64,000 bases of DNA from UBA668 sp041394605 (GCA_041394605.1 JAWKHX010000019.1:1-64000), one strand, 5' to 3'; positions 8,627 to 17,621 are shown, counted from the stretch's first letter. Notes: generated from the letters alone by a model not told the origin. Program-made: numbers and translations.

Positions 8627-8688
8627 TGCTCCGCCGGCCGTCCGCCTGCGGAGCATTTGCGTGTAATCCAGATGCCCGGTCCGCCGGG
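8627..8688 (+). promoter_or_regulatory. rplC leader with two hairpins
   Basis: The first hairpin has perfect 8-bp arms, TGCTCCGC (8627-8634) and GCGGAGCA (8648-8655). The second pairs CCCGG (8675-8679) with CCGGG (8684-8688) across a TCCG loop. S10-operon leaders are classic targets of L4 autoregulation, so this may be a ribosomal-protein leader. No known leader class was recognised. Confidence 0.4.
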
Positions 8689-8710
8689 TCCGACCGAAAA
8701 GGCTGCCGAC

Positions 8711-9345
8711 ATGGCACTCAAAGCGATCGTGGGCGAGAAAGTCGCCATGAGCCAGGTGTGGGTGAACGACAGGGTCGTTCCCGTCACCGTGCTCCGCGCC
8801 GAGCCGGCTCGCATCGTGCAGGTGAAGACCACCGAGCGCGACGGCTACACCGCGCTCCAGGTCACCTACGGCCACAAGGATGCGAAGAAGCTCACCAAGC
8901 CCGAAGCGGGCCACTTCCAGAAGGCCGGCGTGGAGCCGGGCCGCCGGGTTGTGGAACTCCGCCTGGACAGCGTGGACGGCTTCGAAGTGGGCCAGGAGAT
9001 CACGGTGGACACCCTCGCCCAGGGCGAGCGCGTGGACGTCACGGCGGTCAGCCGGGGCAAGGGCTTCGCCGGCACCATGAAGCGTCACAACTTCGCCGGC
9101 CAGGGCGCCAGCCACGGTAACCACAAGCATCACCGTGCGCCGGGCTCCATCGGCTCCTGCAGCTTCCCAGGCCGTGTGTTCAAGGGCCTGAAGATGGCCG
9201 GTCACATGGGCCACGAGCAGGTCACCACCCTCAACCTCGAGGTCGTCGAGGCCGACGCCGAGCGCAATCTGCTGCTGGTGAAGGCTCCGTCCCGGGCCCC
9301 AACGGTGGTGTCGTCATCGTCCGCAACGCAGTGAAGGGGAAGTGA
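8711..9345 (+). CDS. rplC: 50S ribosomal protein L3 (3' frameshift)
   Basis: L3 is an early assembly protein near the peptidyl transferase centre. MALKAIVGEKVAMSQVW opens the typical L3 fold, and the central loop GASHGNHKHHRAPGSIG with the downstream KMAGHMGHEQVT is diagnostic. The uninterrupted frame stops at 9334 with a nonsense tail, but shifting one base near 9285 gives LLLVKGSVPGPNGG and a normal L3 end at 9345. One G missing from a short G run explains this. Translation starts at ATG 8711. The rplD start follows 5 bases later. Confidence 0.9.
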
Positions 9346-9349
9346 CCTG

Positions 9350-10257
9350 ATGGCCAGCGTCACCATGAAGACCTCTGGCGGCAAGGACGCCGGCTCGCTG
9401 GAGCTCGACGCCGACGTGTTCGGTATCCAGCCCAACGTGCCCGTCATGCACCAGGTGGTCACCGCCCAGCTCGCCGCCCGCCGGGCCGGCACCCAGAGCA
9501 CCAAGACCCGCGCCGAGGTGTCGGGTGGCGGCAAGAAGCCGTTCAAGCAGAAGGGCACGGGCAACGCCCGTCAGGCTTCCATCCGTGCGCCGCACTACAG
9601 CGGTGGCGGCGTGGCCCTCAGGCCCAAGCCCCGCAAGTACGACCAGAAGACCCCCAAGAAGATGATCAAGCTCGCCCTGCGCTCGGCCCTCAGCGATCGC
9701 GCCGCCGAGGGCAAGGTCGTGGTCGTCGAGAGTGGGCTGGGACGCCCCGAAGACCAAGCAGGCCGTGTCGGCGCTGTCGGCCCTGGGGTGGACGGCAAGG
9801 CGCTGGTGGTGGTGGACACCAACGACGTCAACGCCATCCGCAGCTTCCTCAACCTGCCCCAGGTGCAGCTCATCGAGGTCGGCGAGCTGAACGCCTACGA
9901 CGTGCTCTGCAACGACTACGTCGTGTTCACCAAGGCCACCCTGCCGTCGGGCACCGCCATCGGCGGCCGCCACGCCGCCGGCCACCGCCACTGCGGAGGG
10001 TCCCTTCGGCCCCGGCAGCCACGGCCCCACCGAGGATGGCGAGGCCCCCGAGGGCTTCGACATCAAGGGCAACGCCGATTCGATGCTCTACCACCTCCCC
10101 GGCAGCCGGTACTACGAGGCCACCGTGGCCGAGGCCTGGTTCGCCACCGAAGCGGCCGCCAAGGCCGCCGGGTTCACCAAGGCCGGCAGCCGTGCCAAGA
10201 AGGCCGACGCGGCCGCAGGCCGAGGCCGCCGACGACACCAGCGAAGCGAGCGAGTGA
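9350..10257 (+). CDS. rplD: 50S ribosomal protein L4 with extra C-terminal domain (frameshifts)
   Basis: L4 lines the exit tunnel and often represses its own operon. The core runs from MASVTMKTSGGKDAGS through the tunnel loop (GGGKKPFKQKGTGNARQ) to VVFTKATLPSGTA. Four frame changes (near 9737, 9786, 9960 and 10215) are needed. After the core there is a linker (EGPFGPGSHGPTEDGEAPEG) and then about 50 residues with IKGNADSMLYHLPGSRYY and EAWFATEAAAKAAGF, resembling the small sunset-type domain. The total is about 300 residues against the usual 200-220. The stop TGA overlaps the ATG of rplW. The role of the extra domain is unknown. Confidence 0.85.
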
Positions 10258-10546
10258 TGAAGGACCCCGCGACATCATCCTGGCACCCGTGGTGTCGGAG
10301 AAGAGCTACGCCCTCATGGAGCAGGGCGTGACACGTTCAAGGTGCACCCCAGCGCCAGCAAGCCCGAGATCCACGACGCTGTCGAGGCCATCTGGGGCGT
10401 GAAGGGTGGCCAAGGTCAACACGCTGAACCGCAAGGGCAAGGTCAGCCGTGCCCGGCGCAGCAACCGCACCGGCAGCAAGCCCGACACCAAGCGGGCCAT
10501 CGTCACCCTGGCAGCGGGCAACGAGATCCCGCTGTTCGAGAGCTGA
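10257..10546 (+). CDS. rplW: 50S ribosomal protein L23 (frameshifts)
   Basis: L23 sits at the tunnel exit and docks trigger factor and SRP. Read with about three single-base corrections, the sequence gives DIILAPVVSEKSYALMEQG, FKVHPSASKPEIHDAVE, KVNTLNRKGKVSR and a C-terminal LAAGNEIPLFES before TGA at 10546, about 97 residues, normal for L23. Frame changes lie near 10269, 10330 and 10410. The ATG at 10257 overlaps the rplD stop. As L23 is essential, the breaks look like sequence errors. Confidence 0.85.
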
Positions 10547-10557
10547 GGCACATCACC

Positions 10558-11396
<839 letters not shown>

Positions 11397-11402
11397 GAGG
11401 CC

Positions 11403-11687
11403 ATGTCGCGCAGCCTGAAGAAGGGCCCGTTCGTCGACGACCACCTGCTGAAGAAGGTGGACGACCAGAACGCGGCCGGTGAGCGCAAGGTCATCAAGAC
11501 CTGGAGCCGCCGCAGCACCATCATCCCCGACATGGTCGGGCACACCATCGCCGTCCACGACGGTCGCAAGCACGTCCCGGTGTACGTCACCGAGAGCATG
11601 GTCGGTCACAAGCTGGGCGAGTTCAGCCCCACGCGGACCTTCAAGTACCACGCCGGCCAGGAGAAGAACTCGAAGGGTCGCCGCTGA
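11403..11687 (+). CDS. rpsS: 30S ribosomal protein S19
   Basis: A small-subunit head protein that contacts the A-site finger of 23S rRNA. The 94 residues begin MSRSLKKGPFVDDHLLKKV and contain STIIPDMVGHTIAVHDGRKHVPVYV and GHKLGEFSPTRTF, all standard S19 blocks. Length and gene position between rplB and rplV are typical. Its stop TGA overlaps the ATG of rplV by one base. Confidence 0.97.
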   Translation: MSRSLKKGPFVDDHLLKKVDDQNAAGERKVIKTWSRRSTIIPDMVGHTIAVHDGRKHVPVYVTESMVGHKLGEFSPTRTFKYHAGQEKNSKGRR

Positions 11688-12364
11688 TGACTGGTCCCAA
11701 GCTCAACGAGAAGTCGTTCGTCGCCGGCGAGCGCAGTGGCACCAAGGCCAGCGCCAAGTACGTGCGCATGTCGGCCAGCAAGGTGCGGGTCGTGCTCGAC
11801 CTCATCCGCGGCCTGCCGGTGCGCAACGCCGACGAGGTGCTGCAGTTCACCGACAAGGAAGCTGCCGTCGCCGTCCGCAAGGTGCTGGCCAGCGCCGTCG
11901 CCAATGCCGTCCACAACGACGAGCAGGATGCCGACGAGCTGTACGTCAAGGCCTGCTTCGCCGACGAGGGCCCCACGCTGAAGCGGTTCACCCCGCGGGC
12001 TCGTGGCCGCGCCGGCCGCATCAACAAGCGCACCGCGCACATCACGGTCGTGGTGGACCGCCTCGACGACGAGCGCCTCGAGGTCGTCCAGAACCGTGAG
12101 GCCCGCCGCACCGCTGCCGGCCGCCGCCGTGGCGCCGCCGCCACCGGTGCCTCCGGCCGCCGTGCCCGAGTGGAGCGCAGCCGTCAGCGTGCCCAGTCCC
12201 TGAAGGGTGGCGACACCGCCACCGAGGCCACCGAGTCGACGGTGTCGGAGGACACCGAAGCCGACGAGGAGTTGGTCGATCAGGTGATGGAGGACCAGGC
12301 GGAAGAGACCACCGACGAGGTCGTGGCGGACGAGGCCGAGGCCGGCGCCGAGGAGGACAAGTAA
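11687..12364 (+). CDS. rplV: 50S ribosomal protein L22 with long acidic tail
   Basis: L22 lines the exit tunnel with its long beta-hairpin. The core (about residues 15-125) contains AKYVRMSASKVRVVLDLIRG and the hairpin segment RFTPRARGRAGRINKRTAH. A basic linker (RTAAGRRRGAAATGASGRR) and about 60 strongly acidic residues (for example STVSEDTEADEELVDQVM) follow, making 225 residues in all, roughly twice the usual size. The tail is probably disordered and lies outside the tunnel. Acidic extensions of ribosomal proteins occur in some actinobacteria; their role is unknown. Confidence 0.95.
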   Translation: MTGPKLNEKSFVAGERSGTKASAKYVRMSASKVRVVLDLIRGLPVRNADEVLQFTDKEAAVAVRKVLASAVANAVHNDEQDADELYVKACFADEGPTLKRFTPRARGRAGRINKRTAHITVVVDRLDDERLEVVQNREARRTAAGRRRGAAATGASGRRARVERSRQRAQSLKGGDTATEATESTVSEDTEADEELVDQVMEDQAEETTDEVVADEAEAGAEEDK

Positions 12365-12366
12365 TC

Positions 12367-13242
12367 ATGGGTCAGAAGATCAACCCGTACGGCTTCCGTC
12401 TCGGCGTCACCACCGACTGGAAGAGCCGCTGGTTCAGCGAGCGCGAGTACAAGGACTACCTCACCGAGGACTGGAAGATCCGCAAGGCGCTGATGGCTCG
12501 CCTGGAGTCCGCTGCGGTCAGCCGCATCGAGATCGAGCGCACCCGCGACAAGGTGCGGGTGGACATCCACACCGCACGCCCGGGCATCGTCATCGGTCGT
12601 CGTGGCGCCCAGGCCGACGAGTTGCGTGCGCTGCTCACCCAGCTCACCGGCAACCCGAAGGTCCAGCTCAACATCGTCGAGATCAAGGCCCCCGAACTCG
12701 ACGCCGCACTCATCGCCCAGGGCGTGGCCGACCAGCTGGTCAACCGCATCGCCTTCCGCCGGGCCATGAAGCGTGCCGTGCAGAACGCCCAGAAGGCCGG
12801 CGCTCTCGGCATCCGGGTGCAGTGCTCGGGCCGTCTCGGCGGCGCCGAGATGAGCCGCACGGAGTGGTACCGCGAAGGTCGCGTGCCGCTGCACACCCTG
12901 CGCGCCGACATCGACTACGGCATGCGCGAGGCGCGCACCTCGAGTGGCCGCGTGGGCGTGAAGGTGTGGATCTACAAGGGCGACGTGGTGCCCTACAAGG
13001 CCCAGACCGAGGACAAGATCAGCCGTGAGGCCGCCATGGCCGTCGGCGAGGCCGCCGGGCTCGGCGCGCCGCGCAAGGTCGTGTCGTCGGGTGCCCGCCG
13101 CAAGGAAGAGGTCGAGGAAGCCGCTCCGCTGGTGAAGGAAGCCGATCCGGAGCTGGAGAAGCTGCTCGACGAGGAAGAGGAAATCGCCCGCCGTACCCAC
13201 GGTGCGGCGCACGAAGCCCCGCATTTCCGTGGGGAGGACTGA
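12367..13242 (+). CDS. rpsC: 30S ribosomal protein S3
   Basis: S3 forms part of the mRNA entry tunnel and helicase centre. MGQKINPYGFRLGVT opens the N-terminal region; the KH domain follows with the motif VIGRRGAQADELR (about residues 77-89), and the C-terminal S3 domain contains GRLGGAEMSRTEWYREGRVPLHT. The tail from about residue 220 is rich in Glu and Lys (KEADPELEKLLDEEEEIARR). At 291 residues it is longer than the E. coli protein (233), as in many actinobacteria. It starts 2 bases after the rplV stop. Confidence 0.97.
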   Translation: MGQKINPYGFRLGVTTDWKSRWFSEREYKDYLTEDWKIRKALMARLESAAVSRIEIERTRDKVRVDIHTARPGIVIGRRGAQADELRALLTQLTGNPKVQLNIVEIKAPELDAALIAQGVADQLVNRIAFRRAMKRAVQNAQKAGALGIRVQCSGRLGGAEMSRTEWYREGRVPLHTLRADIDYGMREARTSSGRVGVKVWIYKGDVVPYKAQTEDKISREAAMAVGEAAGLGAPRKVVSSGARRKEEVEEAAPLVKEADPELEKLLDEEEEIARRTHGAAHEAPHFRGED

Positions 13243-13244
13243 CC

Positions 13245-13661
13245 ATGTTGATGCCCCGCAAAGTCGCACACCGCAAGCACCAGCGCGGCCGTACCGGCGG
13301 TATGGCCAAGGGCGGCACCTCGCTGGCCTTCGGTGAGTACGGGATCCAGGCGCTGGAGCCCGGCTGGCTCACCGCCCGCCAGATCGAAGCCGCACGTATC
13401 GCCATGACCCGCGCCATCAAGCGTGGTGGCAAGGTCTGGATCAACATCTTCCCGGACAAGCCCGTCACCAAGAAGCCGGCCGAGACCCGCATGGGTTCCG
13501 GCAAGGGCAACCCGGAATTCTGGGTGGCGGTCGTCAAGCCCGGTCGCGTGCTGTTCGAGCTGTCGTTCCCGAACGACGAGACCGCCAAGGCCGCCCTCAA
13601 CAAGGCGATCCAGAAGCTGCCGATCAAGGCCCGCATCATCACCCGTGAGGAGACGTTCTGA
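13245..13661 (+). CDS. rplP: 50S ribosomal protein L16
   Basis: L16 helps place aminoacyl-tRNA at the A site. MLMPRKVAHRKHQRGRTGG is the standard start, and the conserved MGSGKGNPEFWVAVVKPGRV loop lies near residue 83. The length of 138 residues is normal. Two ATG codons (13245 and 13251) are in frame; the first fits the alignment. It sits 2 bases after rpsC, and its stop overlaps the rpmC ATG. Confidence 0.97.
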   Translation: MLMPRKVAHRKHQRGRTGGMAKGGTSLAFGEYGIQALEPGWLTARQIEAARIAMTRAIKRGGKVWINIFPDKPVTKKPAETRMGSGKGNPEFWVAVVKPGRVLFELSFPNDETAKAALNKAIQKLPIKARIITREETF

Positions 13662-13879
13662 TGGCTGCCAAGAGCAACGCAGAGCTGAAGGAGATGGCCC
13701 TCGGTGATCTCGTCGAGGAGCTTCGGGCCACCAAGCAGGAGGCGCTGAACCTGCGCTTCCGCAACGCCACCGGCCAGCTCGACAACAACGCCGAGATCCA
13801 GAAGGTGCGCCGGCAGATCGCCCGCATCAACACCCATATCCGTGCCCGCGAAATCGAGCTGGCAGAGGCAGGCAAGTGA
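13661..13879 (+). CDS. rpmC: 50S ribosomal protein L29
   Basis: A small two-helix protein at the tunnel exit and part of the docking site for nascent-chain factors. The 72 residues include ELKEMALGDLVEELRATKQE and the signature LRFRNATGQLDNNAEIQKVR. The gene overlaps rplP by one base and rpsQ by one base. Confidence 0.96.
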   Translation: MAAKSNAELKEMALGDLVEELRATKQEALNLRFRNATGQLDNNAEIQKVRRQIARINTHIRAREIELAEAGK

Positions 13880-14145
13880 TGTCCGACAACACCGAACGCA
13901 GCGCCCGCAAGGTCCGCGAGGGCGTGGTCGTGTCCAACAAGATGGACAAGACCGCCGTCGTCGAGGTCATCGACCGCGTGCGCCACCCGAAGTACGCCAA
14001 GTTCGTGCTGCGCACCAAGAAGCTGTACGCCCACGACGAGACCAACGACGTCAACATCGGCGACAAGGTCCGCGTCATGGAGACCCGCCCGCTCAGCAAG
14101 AGCAAGCGCTGGCGGGTCGTCGAAGTGCTGGAAAGGGCGAAGTGA
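13879..14145 (+). CDS. rpsQ: 30S ribosomal protein S17
   Basis: A primary 16S rRNA binding protein with an OB fold. Key blocks are REGVVVSNKMDKTAVVEV, HPKYAKFVLRTKKLYAHDE and GDKVRVMETRPLSKSKRWRV. The ATG at 13879 overlaps the rpmC stop; a GTG three bases earlier is also in frame, but the ATG gives the usual 88-residue length. Confidence 0.96.
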   Translation: MSDNTERSARKVREGVVVSNKMDKTAVVEVIDRVRHPKYAKFVLRTKKLYAHDETNDVNIGDKVRVMETRPLSKSKRWRVVEVLERAK

Positions 14146-14146
14146 C

Positions 14147-14515
14147 ATGATCCAGCAGGAGTCCCGCCTTCGCGTCGCCGACAACAGCGGCGCCAAGGAA
14201 GTGCTGTGCATCAAGGTGCTCGGTGGCACTCGCCGCCGCTACGCCTCGATCGGCGACATCTTCATCGCCACGGTGAAGGACGCCATCCCCGGCGCAGCCG
14301 TCAAGAAGGGCGACGTCGTGAAGTGCGTCGTCGTCCGCACGAAGAAGGAGAAGCGCCGTCCCGACGGCAGCTACATCCGCTTCGACGAGAACGCAGCCGT
14401 CATCATCAAGGACGACCTCACGCCCCGCGGCACCCGCATCTTCGGGCCGGTCGGTCGTGAGCTGCGCGACAAGAAGTTCATGCGCATCGTGTCGCTGGCC
14501 CCGGAGGTGCTGTGA
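14147..14515 (+). CDS. rplN: 50S ribosomal protein L14
   Basis: A conserved intersubunit-bridge protein. The 122 residues contain MIQQESRLRVADNSGAKEV, the family signature region around VVVRTKKEKRRPDGSYIRFDEN, and the C-terminal GTRIFGPVGRELRDKKFMRI. The length is exactly that of most bacterial L14. It begins one base after the rpsQ stop and is followed by rplX. Confidence 0.97.
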   Translation: MIQQESRLRVADNSGAKEVLCIKVLGGTRRRYASIGDIFIATVKDAIPGAAVKKGDVVKCVVVRTKKEKRRPDGSYIRFDENAAVIIKDDLTPRGTRIFGPVGRELRDKKFMRIVSLAPEVL

Positions 14516-14517
14516 CC

Positions 14518-14823
14518 ATGAAGCTCAAGAAGGGCGACACCGTCGTGGTGATCTCCGGCAAGGACAAGGGCGTGGAGGGCGAAGTCGTCCACGTCTACCC
14601 GGCCGACAACAAGGTCATCGTCAGCGGCGTGAACCGCGCCAAGAAGCATCAGAAGCCCCGCCGCGCCAACGAGCTCGGCGGCATCATCGACCGGGACATG
14701 CCCGTGGACGCCAGCAATGTGATGCTGGTGCACAAGGGCAAGCCCACCCGCGTCGGCTACAAGGTCAACGACGACGGCACCAAGGTGCGCGTCGCCAAGC
14801 GCACCGGTGAGGTGATCGGGTGA
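14518..14823 (+). CDS. rplX: 50S ribosomal protein L24
   Basis: An assembly initiator protein with a KOW domain (MKLKKGDTVVVISGKDKGVEG). The downstream region VSGVNRAKKHQKP and the C-terminal KVRVAKRTGEVIG are typical. ATG 14518 is preferred; a GTG at 14512 overlaps the rplN stop and would add two residues. The 3' end overlaps the rplE GTG start by 4 bases. Confidence 0.96.
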   Translation: MKLKKGDTVVVISGKDKGVEGEVVHVYPADNKVIVSGVNRAKKHQKPRRANELGGIIDRDMPVDASNVMLVHKGKPTRVGYKVNDDGTKVRVAKRTGEVIG

Positions 14824-15467
14824 GCACTGCCACTGCCACAGCTCCGCGCCTGAAGCAGAAGTACCAGGACGAGATCCGCGCCTCGCTGAAGAGCGGCCTC
14901 GGGCTGGACAACCCCATGCAGGTGCCGAAGATCGAGAAGATCGTCATCAACATGGGTGTCGGTCGCGCCACCCAGCAGCCGTCGCTGCTCGAGGGTGCGG
15001 TCGCCGATCTCACCAAGATCAGCGGCCAGAAGCCAATCATCACCAAGGCCAAGGACTCCATCGCCGGCTTCAAGCTGCGCGAGGGTCAGTCCATCGGCTG
15101 CAAGGTCACCCTGCGCGGCGACCGGATGTGGGAGTTCCTGGACCGGCTGATCGCCGTGGCCATCCCCCGTATCCGCGACTTCCGGGGCCTGCCGGCCCAC
15201 AGCTGGGACGGCCGGGGGAACTACACGTTCGGCCTCGCGGACCAGACGGTGTTCCCGGAGATCGACTACGACAAGATCGATGCCCCCCGTGGCATGGACA
15301 TCACCATCGTCACCACGGCTGTCACGAACGAGCAGGGCAAGGCGCTCCTGGATGCGTTCGGGTTCCCCTTCAAGAAGGGCGACGAGGCCGGTGCGGTGGC
15401 GCCGAAGAAGAAGCGCCGTGGTCCGGTGCGCGGTGGCAAGGGTGCCCCCGCGAAGAAGAAGAAGTAA
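14820..15467 (+). CDS. rplE: 50S ribosomal protein L5
   Basis: L5 binds 5S rRNA and contacts the P-site tRNA. The standard blocks NPMQVPKIEKIVINMGVGR, GQKPIITKAKDSIAGFKLRE and the beta-hairpin region around IPRIRDFRGLP are present. The protein starts with GTG and ends in a lysine-rich tail (KKKRRGPVRGGKGAPAKKKK), giving 215 residues against about 180-190 usually. The tail probably increases rRNA contact. Confidence 0.96.
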   Translation: MSTATATAPRLKQKYQDEIRASLKSGLGLDNPMQVPKIEKIVINMGVGRATQQPSLLEGAVADLTKISGQKPIITKAKDSIAGFKLREGQSIGCKVTLRGDRMWEFLDRLIAVAIPRIRDFRGLPAHSWDGRGNYTFGLADQTVFPEIDYDKIDAPRGMDITIVTTAVTNEQGKALLDAFGFPFKKGDEAGAVAPKKKRRGPVRGGKGAPAKKKK

Positions 15468-15482
15468 GGGAAGGGCAGCGCA

Positions 15483-15668
15483 ATGGCAAAGAAGTCGCTG
15501 ATCAACAAGGCGAACGCCACCCCCAAGTTCAAGGTGCGCGGCTACACCCGCTGCCGCCGGTGCGGCCGTTCCCGCTCGGTGTTCCGCAAGTTCGGCCTGT
15601 GCCGCGTGTGCCTTCGCGAGATGGCGCACGCCGGCGAGATCCCTGGCGTCACCAAGGCCAGTTGGTGA
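15483..15668 (+). CDS. rpsN: 30S ribosomal protein S14, zinc-binding (type Z)
   Basis: The short, 61-residue form of S14. Two CxxC pairs (CRRC and CRVC) bind zinc, flanking RSRSVFRKFGL. The C-terminus IPGVTKASW is the standard end. Bacteria with both forms use the longer zinc-free copy under zinc limitation; only this form is seen here. It sits in the spc position between rplE and rpsH. Confidence 0.97.
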   Translation: MAKKSLINKANATPKFKVRGYTRCRRCGRSRSVFRKFGLCRVCLREMAHAGEIPGVTKASW

Positions 15669-15677
15669 GGAGAGAAG

Positions 15678-16079
15678 ATGCTCACTGATCCCATCGCCGA
15701 CATGCTCACCCGTATCCGCAACGCCAACACGGCGATGCACGACGAGGTGCGCATGCCCGCCTCCAAGCAGAAGGTCGCGCTGGCGACGATTCTCGAGAAG
15801 GAGGGGTACATCTCCGGGTTCGCCGTGGCACCGTCCACCAGCACCCCCGGCGACGTGCTCACCATCTCGATGAAGTACTCCGCCGATCGCAAGCGCACCA
15901 TCAGCGGTCTGCGCCGCATCTCCACCCCCGGCCTGCGGATCTACCGCAAGAGCGCCGAGGTGCCCCGAGTTCTCGGTGGCCTGGGTGTGGCTGTCCTGTC
16001 CACCAGCCAGGGGCTGATGACCGACCGCGAGGCGCGCAAGCGCAACGTGGGCGGCGAAGTCCTCTGCTACGTGTGGTGA
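15678..16079 (+). CDS. rpsH: 30S ribosomal protein S8
   Basis: A primary binder of the 16S central domain and, in E. coli, the repressor of the spc operon. The 133 residues open MLTDPIADMLTRIRNAN and contain GYISGFAV and the C-terminal motif STSQGLMTDREARKRNVGGE. Length and position are normal. A GAGGAGAG ribosome site lies just upstream. Confidence 0.97.
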   Translation: MLTDPIADMLTRIRNANTAMHDEVRMPASKQKVALATILEKEGYISGFAVAPSTSTPGDVLTISMKYSADRKRTISGLRRISTPGLRIYRKSAEVPRVLGGLGVAVLSTSQGLMTDREARKRNVGGEVLCYVW

Positions 16080-16094
16080 GAGAGAGGGTTCGTC

Positions 16095-16637
16095 ATGTCT
16101 CGTATCGGTAAGGTCCCGGTCGCCGTTCCCGGCGGTGTGGACGTCACCATTGACGGCGCCTCCGTCACCGTGAAGGGGCCGAAGGGCACCCTGTCGCGTT
16201 CGCTGCCCGGTGAGATCACCGTCCGCAAGGACGACGGTGTCCTGCTGGTGGAGCGCCCCAACGACGAGCGCCAGAACCGTGCCCTGCACGGCCTGTCTCG
16301 CACGCTGGTGAACAACATGGTCACCGGTGTCACCGAGGGGTTCGCCAAGGAGCTGGAGATCATCGGCGTGGGCTACCGCGCCGAGGCGCTCAGCCCCACC
16401 CAGCTGCGCCTCAACCTGGGTTTCAGCCACCCGGTGGTGGTCGACGCGCCGGAGGGCATCTCCTTCGAGGTGCCCCAGCAGACCCGCATCATCGTCCGCG
16501 GCATCGACAAGGAGCTCGTCGGCCAGGTGGCCGCGAACATCCGCTCGATCCGCAAGCCCGAGCCGTACAAGGGCAAGGGTGTGCGCTACCTCGGCGAGCG
16601 GGTGCTGCGCAAGGCCGGCAAGACCGGCAAGAAGTGA
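16095..16637 (+). CDS. rplF: 50S ribosomal protein L6
   Basis: L6 lies near the factor-binding centre and the sarcin-ricin loop. The two repeated domains are visible: MSRIGKVPVAVPGGVDVTI at the start and EIIGVGYRAEALSPTQLRLN in the middle. The C-terminal signature region PEPYKGKGVRYLGERVLRKAGKTGKK is intact. The 180 residues are the normal length. Confidence 0.97.
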   Translation: MSRIGKVPVAVPGGVDVTIDGASVTVKGPKGTLSRSLPGEITVRKDDGVLLVERPNDERQNRALHGLSRTLVNNMVTGVTEGFAKELEIIGVGYRAEALSPTQLRLNLGFSHPVVVDAPEGISFEVPQQTRIIVRGIDKELVGQVAANIRSIRKPEPYKGKGVRYLGERVLRKAGKTGKK

Positions 16638-16656
16638 GTTCGAGAAGGATCACGCC

Positions 16657-17025
16657 ATGAGCAACATCGCCCAGCAGCGCCGCAACGGCCGCATCACCCG
16701 CCATCGCCGGGTGCGCAAGAAGATCCACGGCACCGCCGCCCGCCCGCGTCTCGCCGTCTACCGCACCAACAAGCACATCTCGGTGCAGTTGATCGACGAC
16801 GACGCCGGCTCCACGCTGGCTGCCGCCAGCACCGTCGAGACCGGCGTGCGCGCCGACGGCAACGGCTCGTCCGTGGCCGCCGCCACCCGCGTCGGCACCA
16901 TGATCGCCGAGCGGGCGAAGGCCGCCGGCATCGATCAGGTCGTGTTCGACCGTGGTGGGTACCTCTACCACGGCCGTGTCGCCGCAGTTGCCGCTGCGGC
17001 CCGTGAAGCAGGTTTGGAGTTCTGA
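16657..17025 (+). CDS. rplR: 50S ribosomal protein L18
   Basis: L18 brings 5S rRNA into the large subunit. The 122 residues contain RRVRKKIHGTAARPRLAVYR, NKHISVQLIDDDAGSTLAAAS and the C-terminal FDRGGYLYHGRVAAVAAAAR, all characteristic. An AGAAGG ribosome site precedes ATG 16657. The stop TGA overlaps the rpsE ATG by one base. Confidence 0.96.
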   Translation: MSNIAQQRRNGRITRHRRVRKKIHGTAARPRLAVYRTNKHISVQLIDDDAGSTLAAASTVETGVRADGNGSSVAAATRVGTMIAERAKAAGIDQVVFDRGGYLYHGRVAAVAAAAREAGLEF

Positions 17026-17621
17026 TGGCCGCCCCCTCCTCGTACGGCAACAACCGCAACGACGAGCGCACGCCGGACCCCAGTGGTCTGCGCGAGTCGC
17101 GCGTCATCCACATCAACCGCGTCGCCAAGGTCGTCAAGGGCGGCCGTCGCTTCAGCTTCACCGCGCTCGTCGTGGTGGGTGACGGCAACGGTCGCGTCGG
17201 CCTCGGTTACGGCAAGGCCAAGGAAGTGCCGCTGGCCATCCAGAAGGGCACCGAAGAGGCCAAGAAGAACGTCTTCGAGGTGCCCCTGGCCGGTTCCACC
17301 ATCACCCACCCGGTGCTCGGTGTGAACTCCGCCGGCCGCGTGCTGATGAAGCCCGCCGCCCCCGGTACCGGCGTCATCGCCGGCGGTGCGGCCCGCATCA
17401 TCCTGGAAGAGGCCGGCGTGCACGACATCCTGTGCAAGTCGCTGGGCTCGGCCAACGCCATCAACGTGGCCCGCGCCACCATCAACGGCCTGAAGGACCT
17501 GCAGCGCCCCGACGAGGTCGCGGCCCGCCGTGGCCTGCCCGCCGACGAGTTCGTGCCGAAGGGCGTGCTGAAGGCGTACACCGAGCGCAAGCAGCAGATC
17601 GCCGCAGGGGAGACCCACTGA
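17025..17621 (+). CDS. rpsE: 30S ribosomal protein S5
   Basis: S5 lies at the mRNA entry and affects translational accuracy. The N-terminal double-stranded-RNA-binding fold shows as HINRVAKVVKGGRRFSFTAL and VGLGYGKAKEVPLAIQKG; the C-terminal domain contains AGGAARIILEEAGVHDIL. There are about 20 additional N-terminal residues (SSYGNNRNDERTPDPSGLRE), as in actinobacteria, making 198 in all. It overlaps rpmD by one base. Confidence 0.97.
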   Translation: MAAPSSYGNNRNDERTPDPSGLRESRVIHINRVAKVVKGGRRFSFTALVVVGDGNGRVGLGYGKAKEVPLAIQKGTEEAKKNVFEVPLAGSTITHPVLGVNSAGRVLMKPAAPGTGVIAGGAARIILEEAGVHDILCKSLGSANAINVARATINGLKDLQRPDEVAARRGLPADEFVPKGVLKAYTERKQQIAAGETH

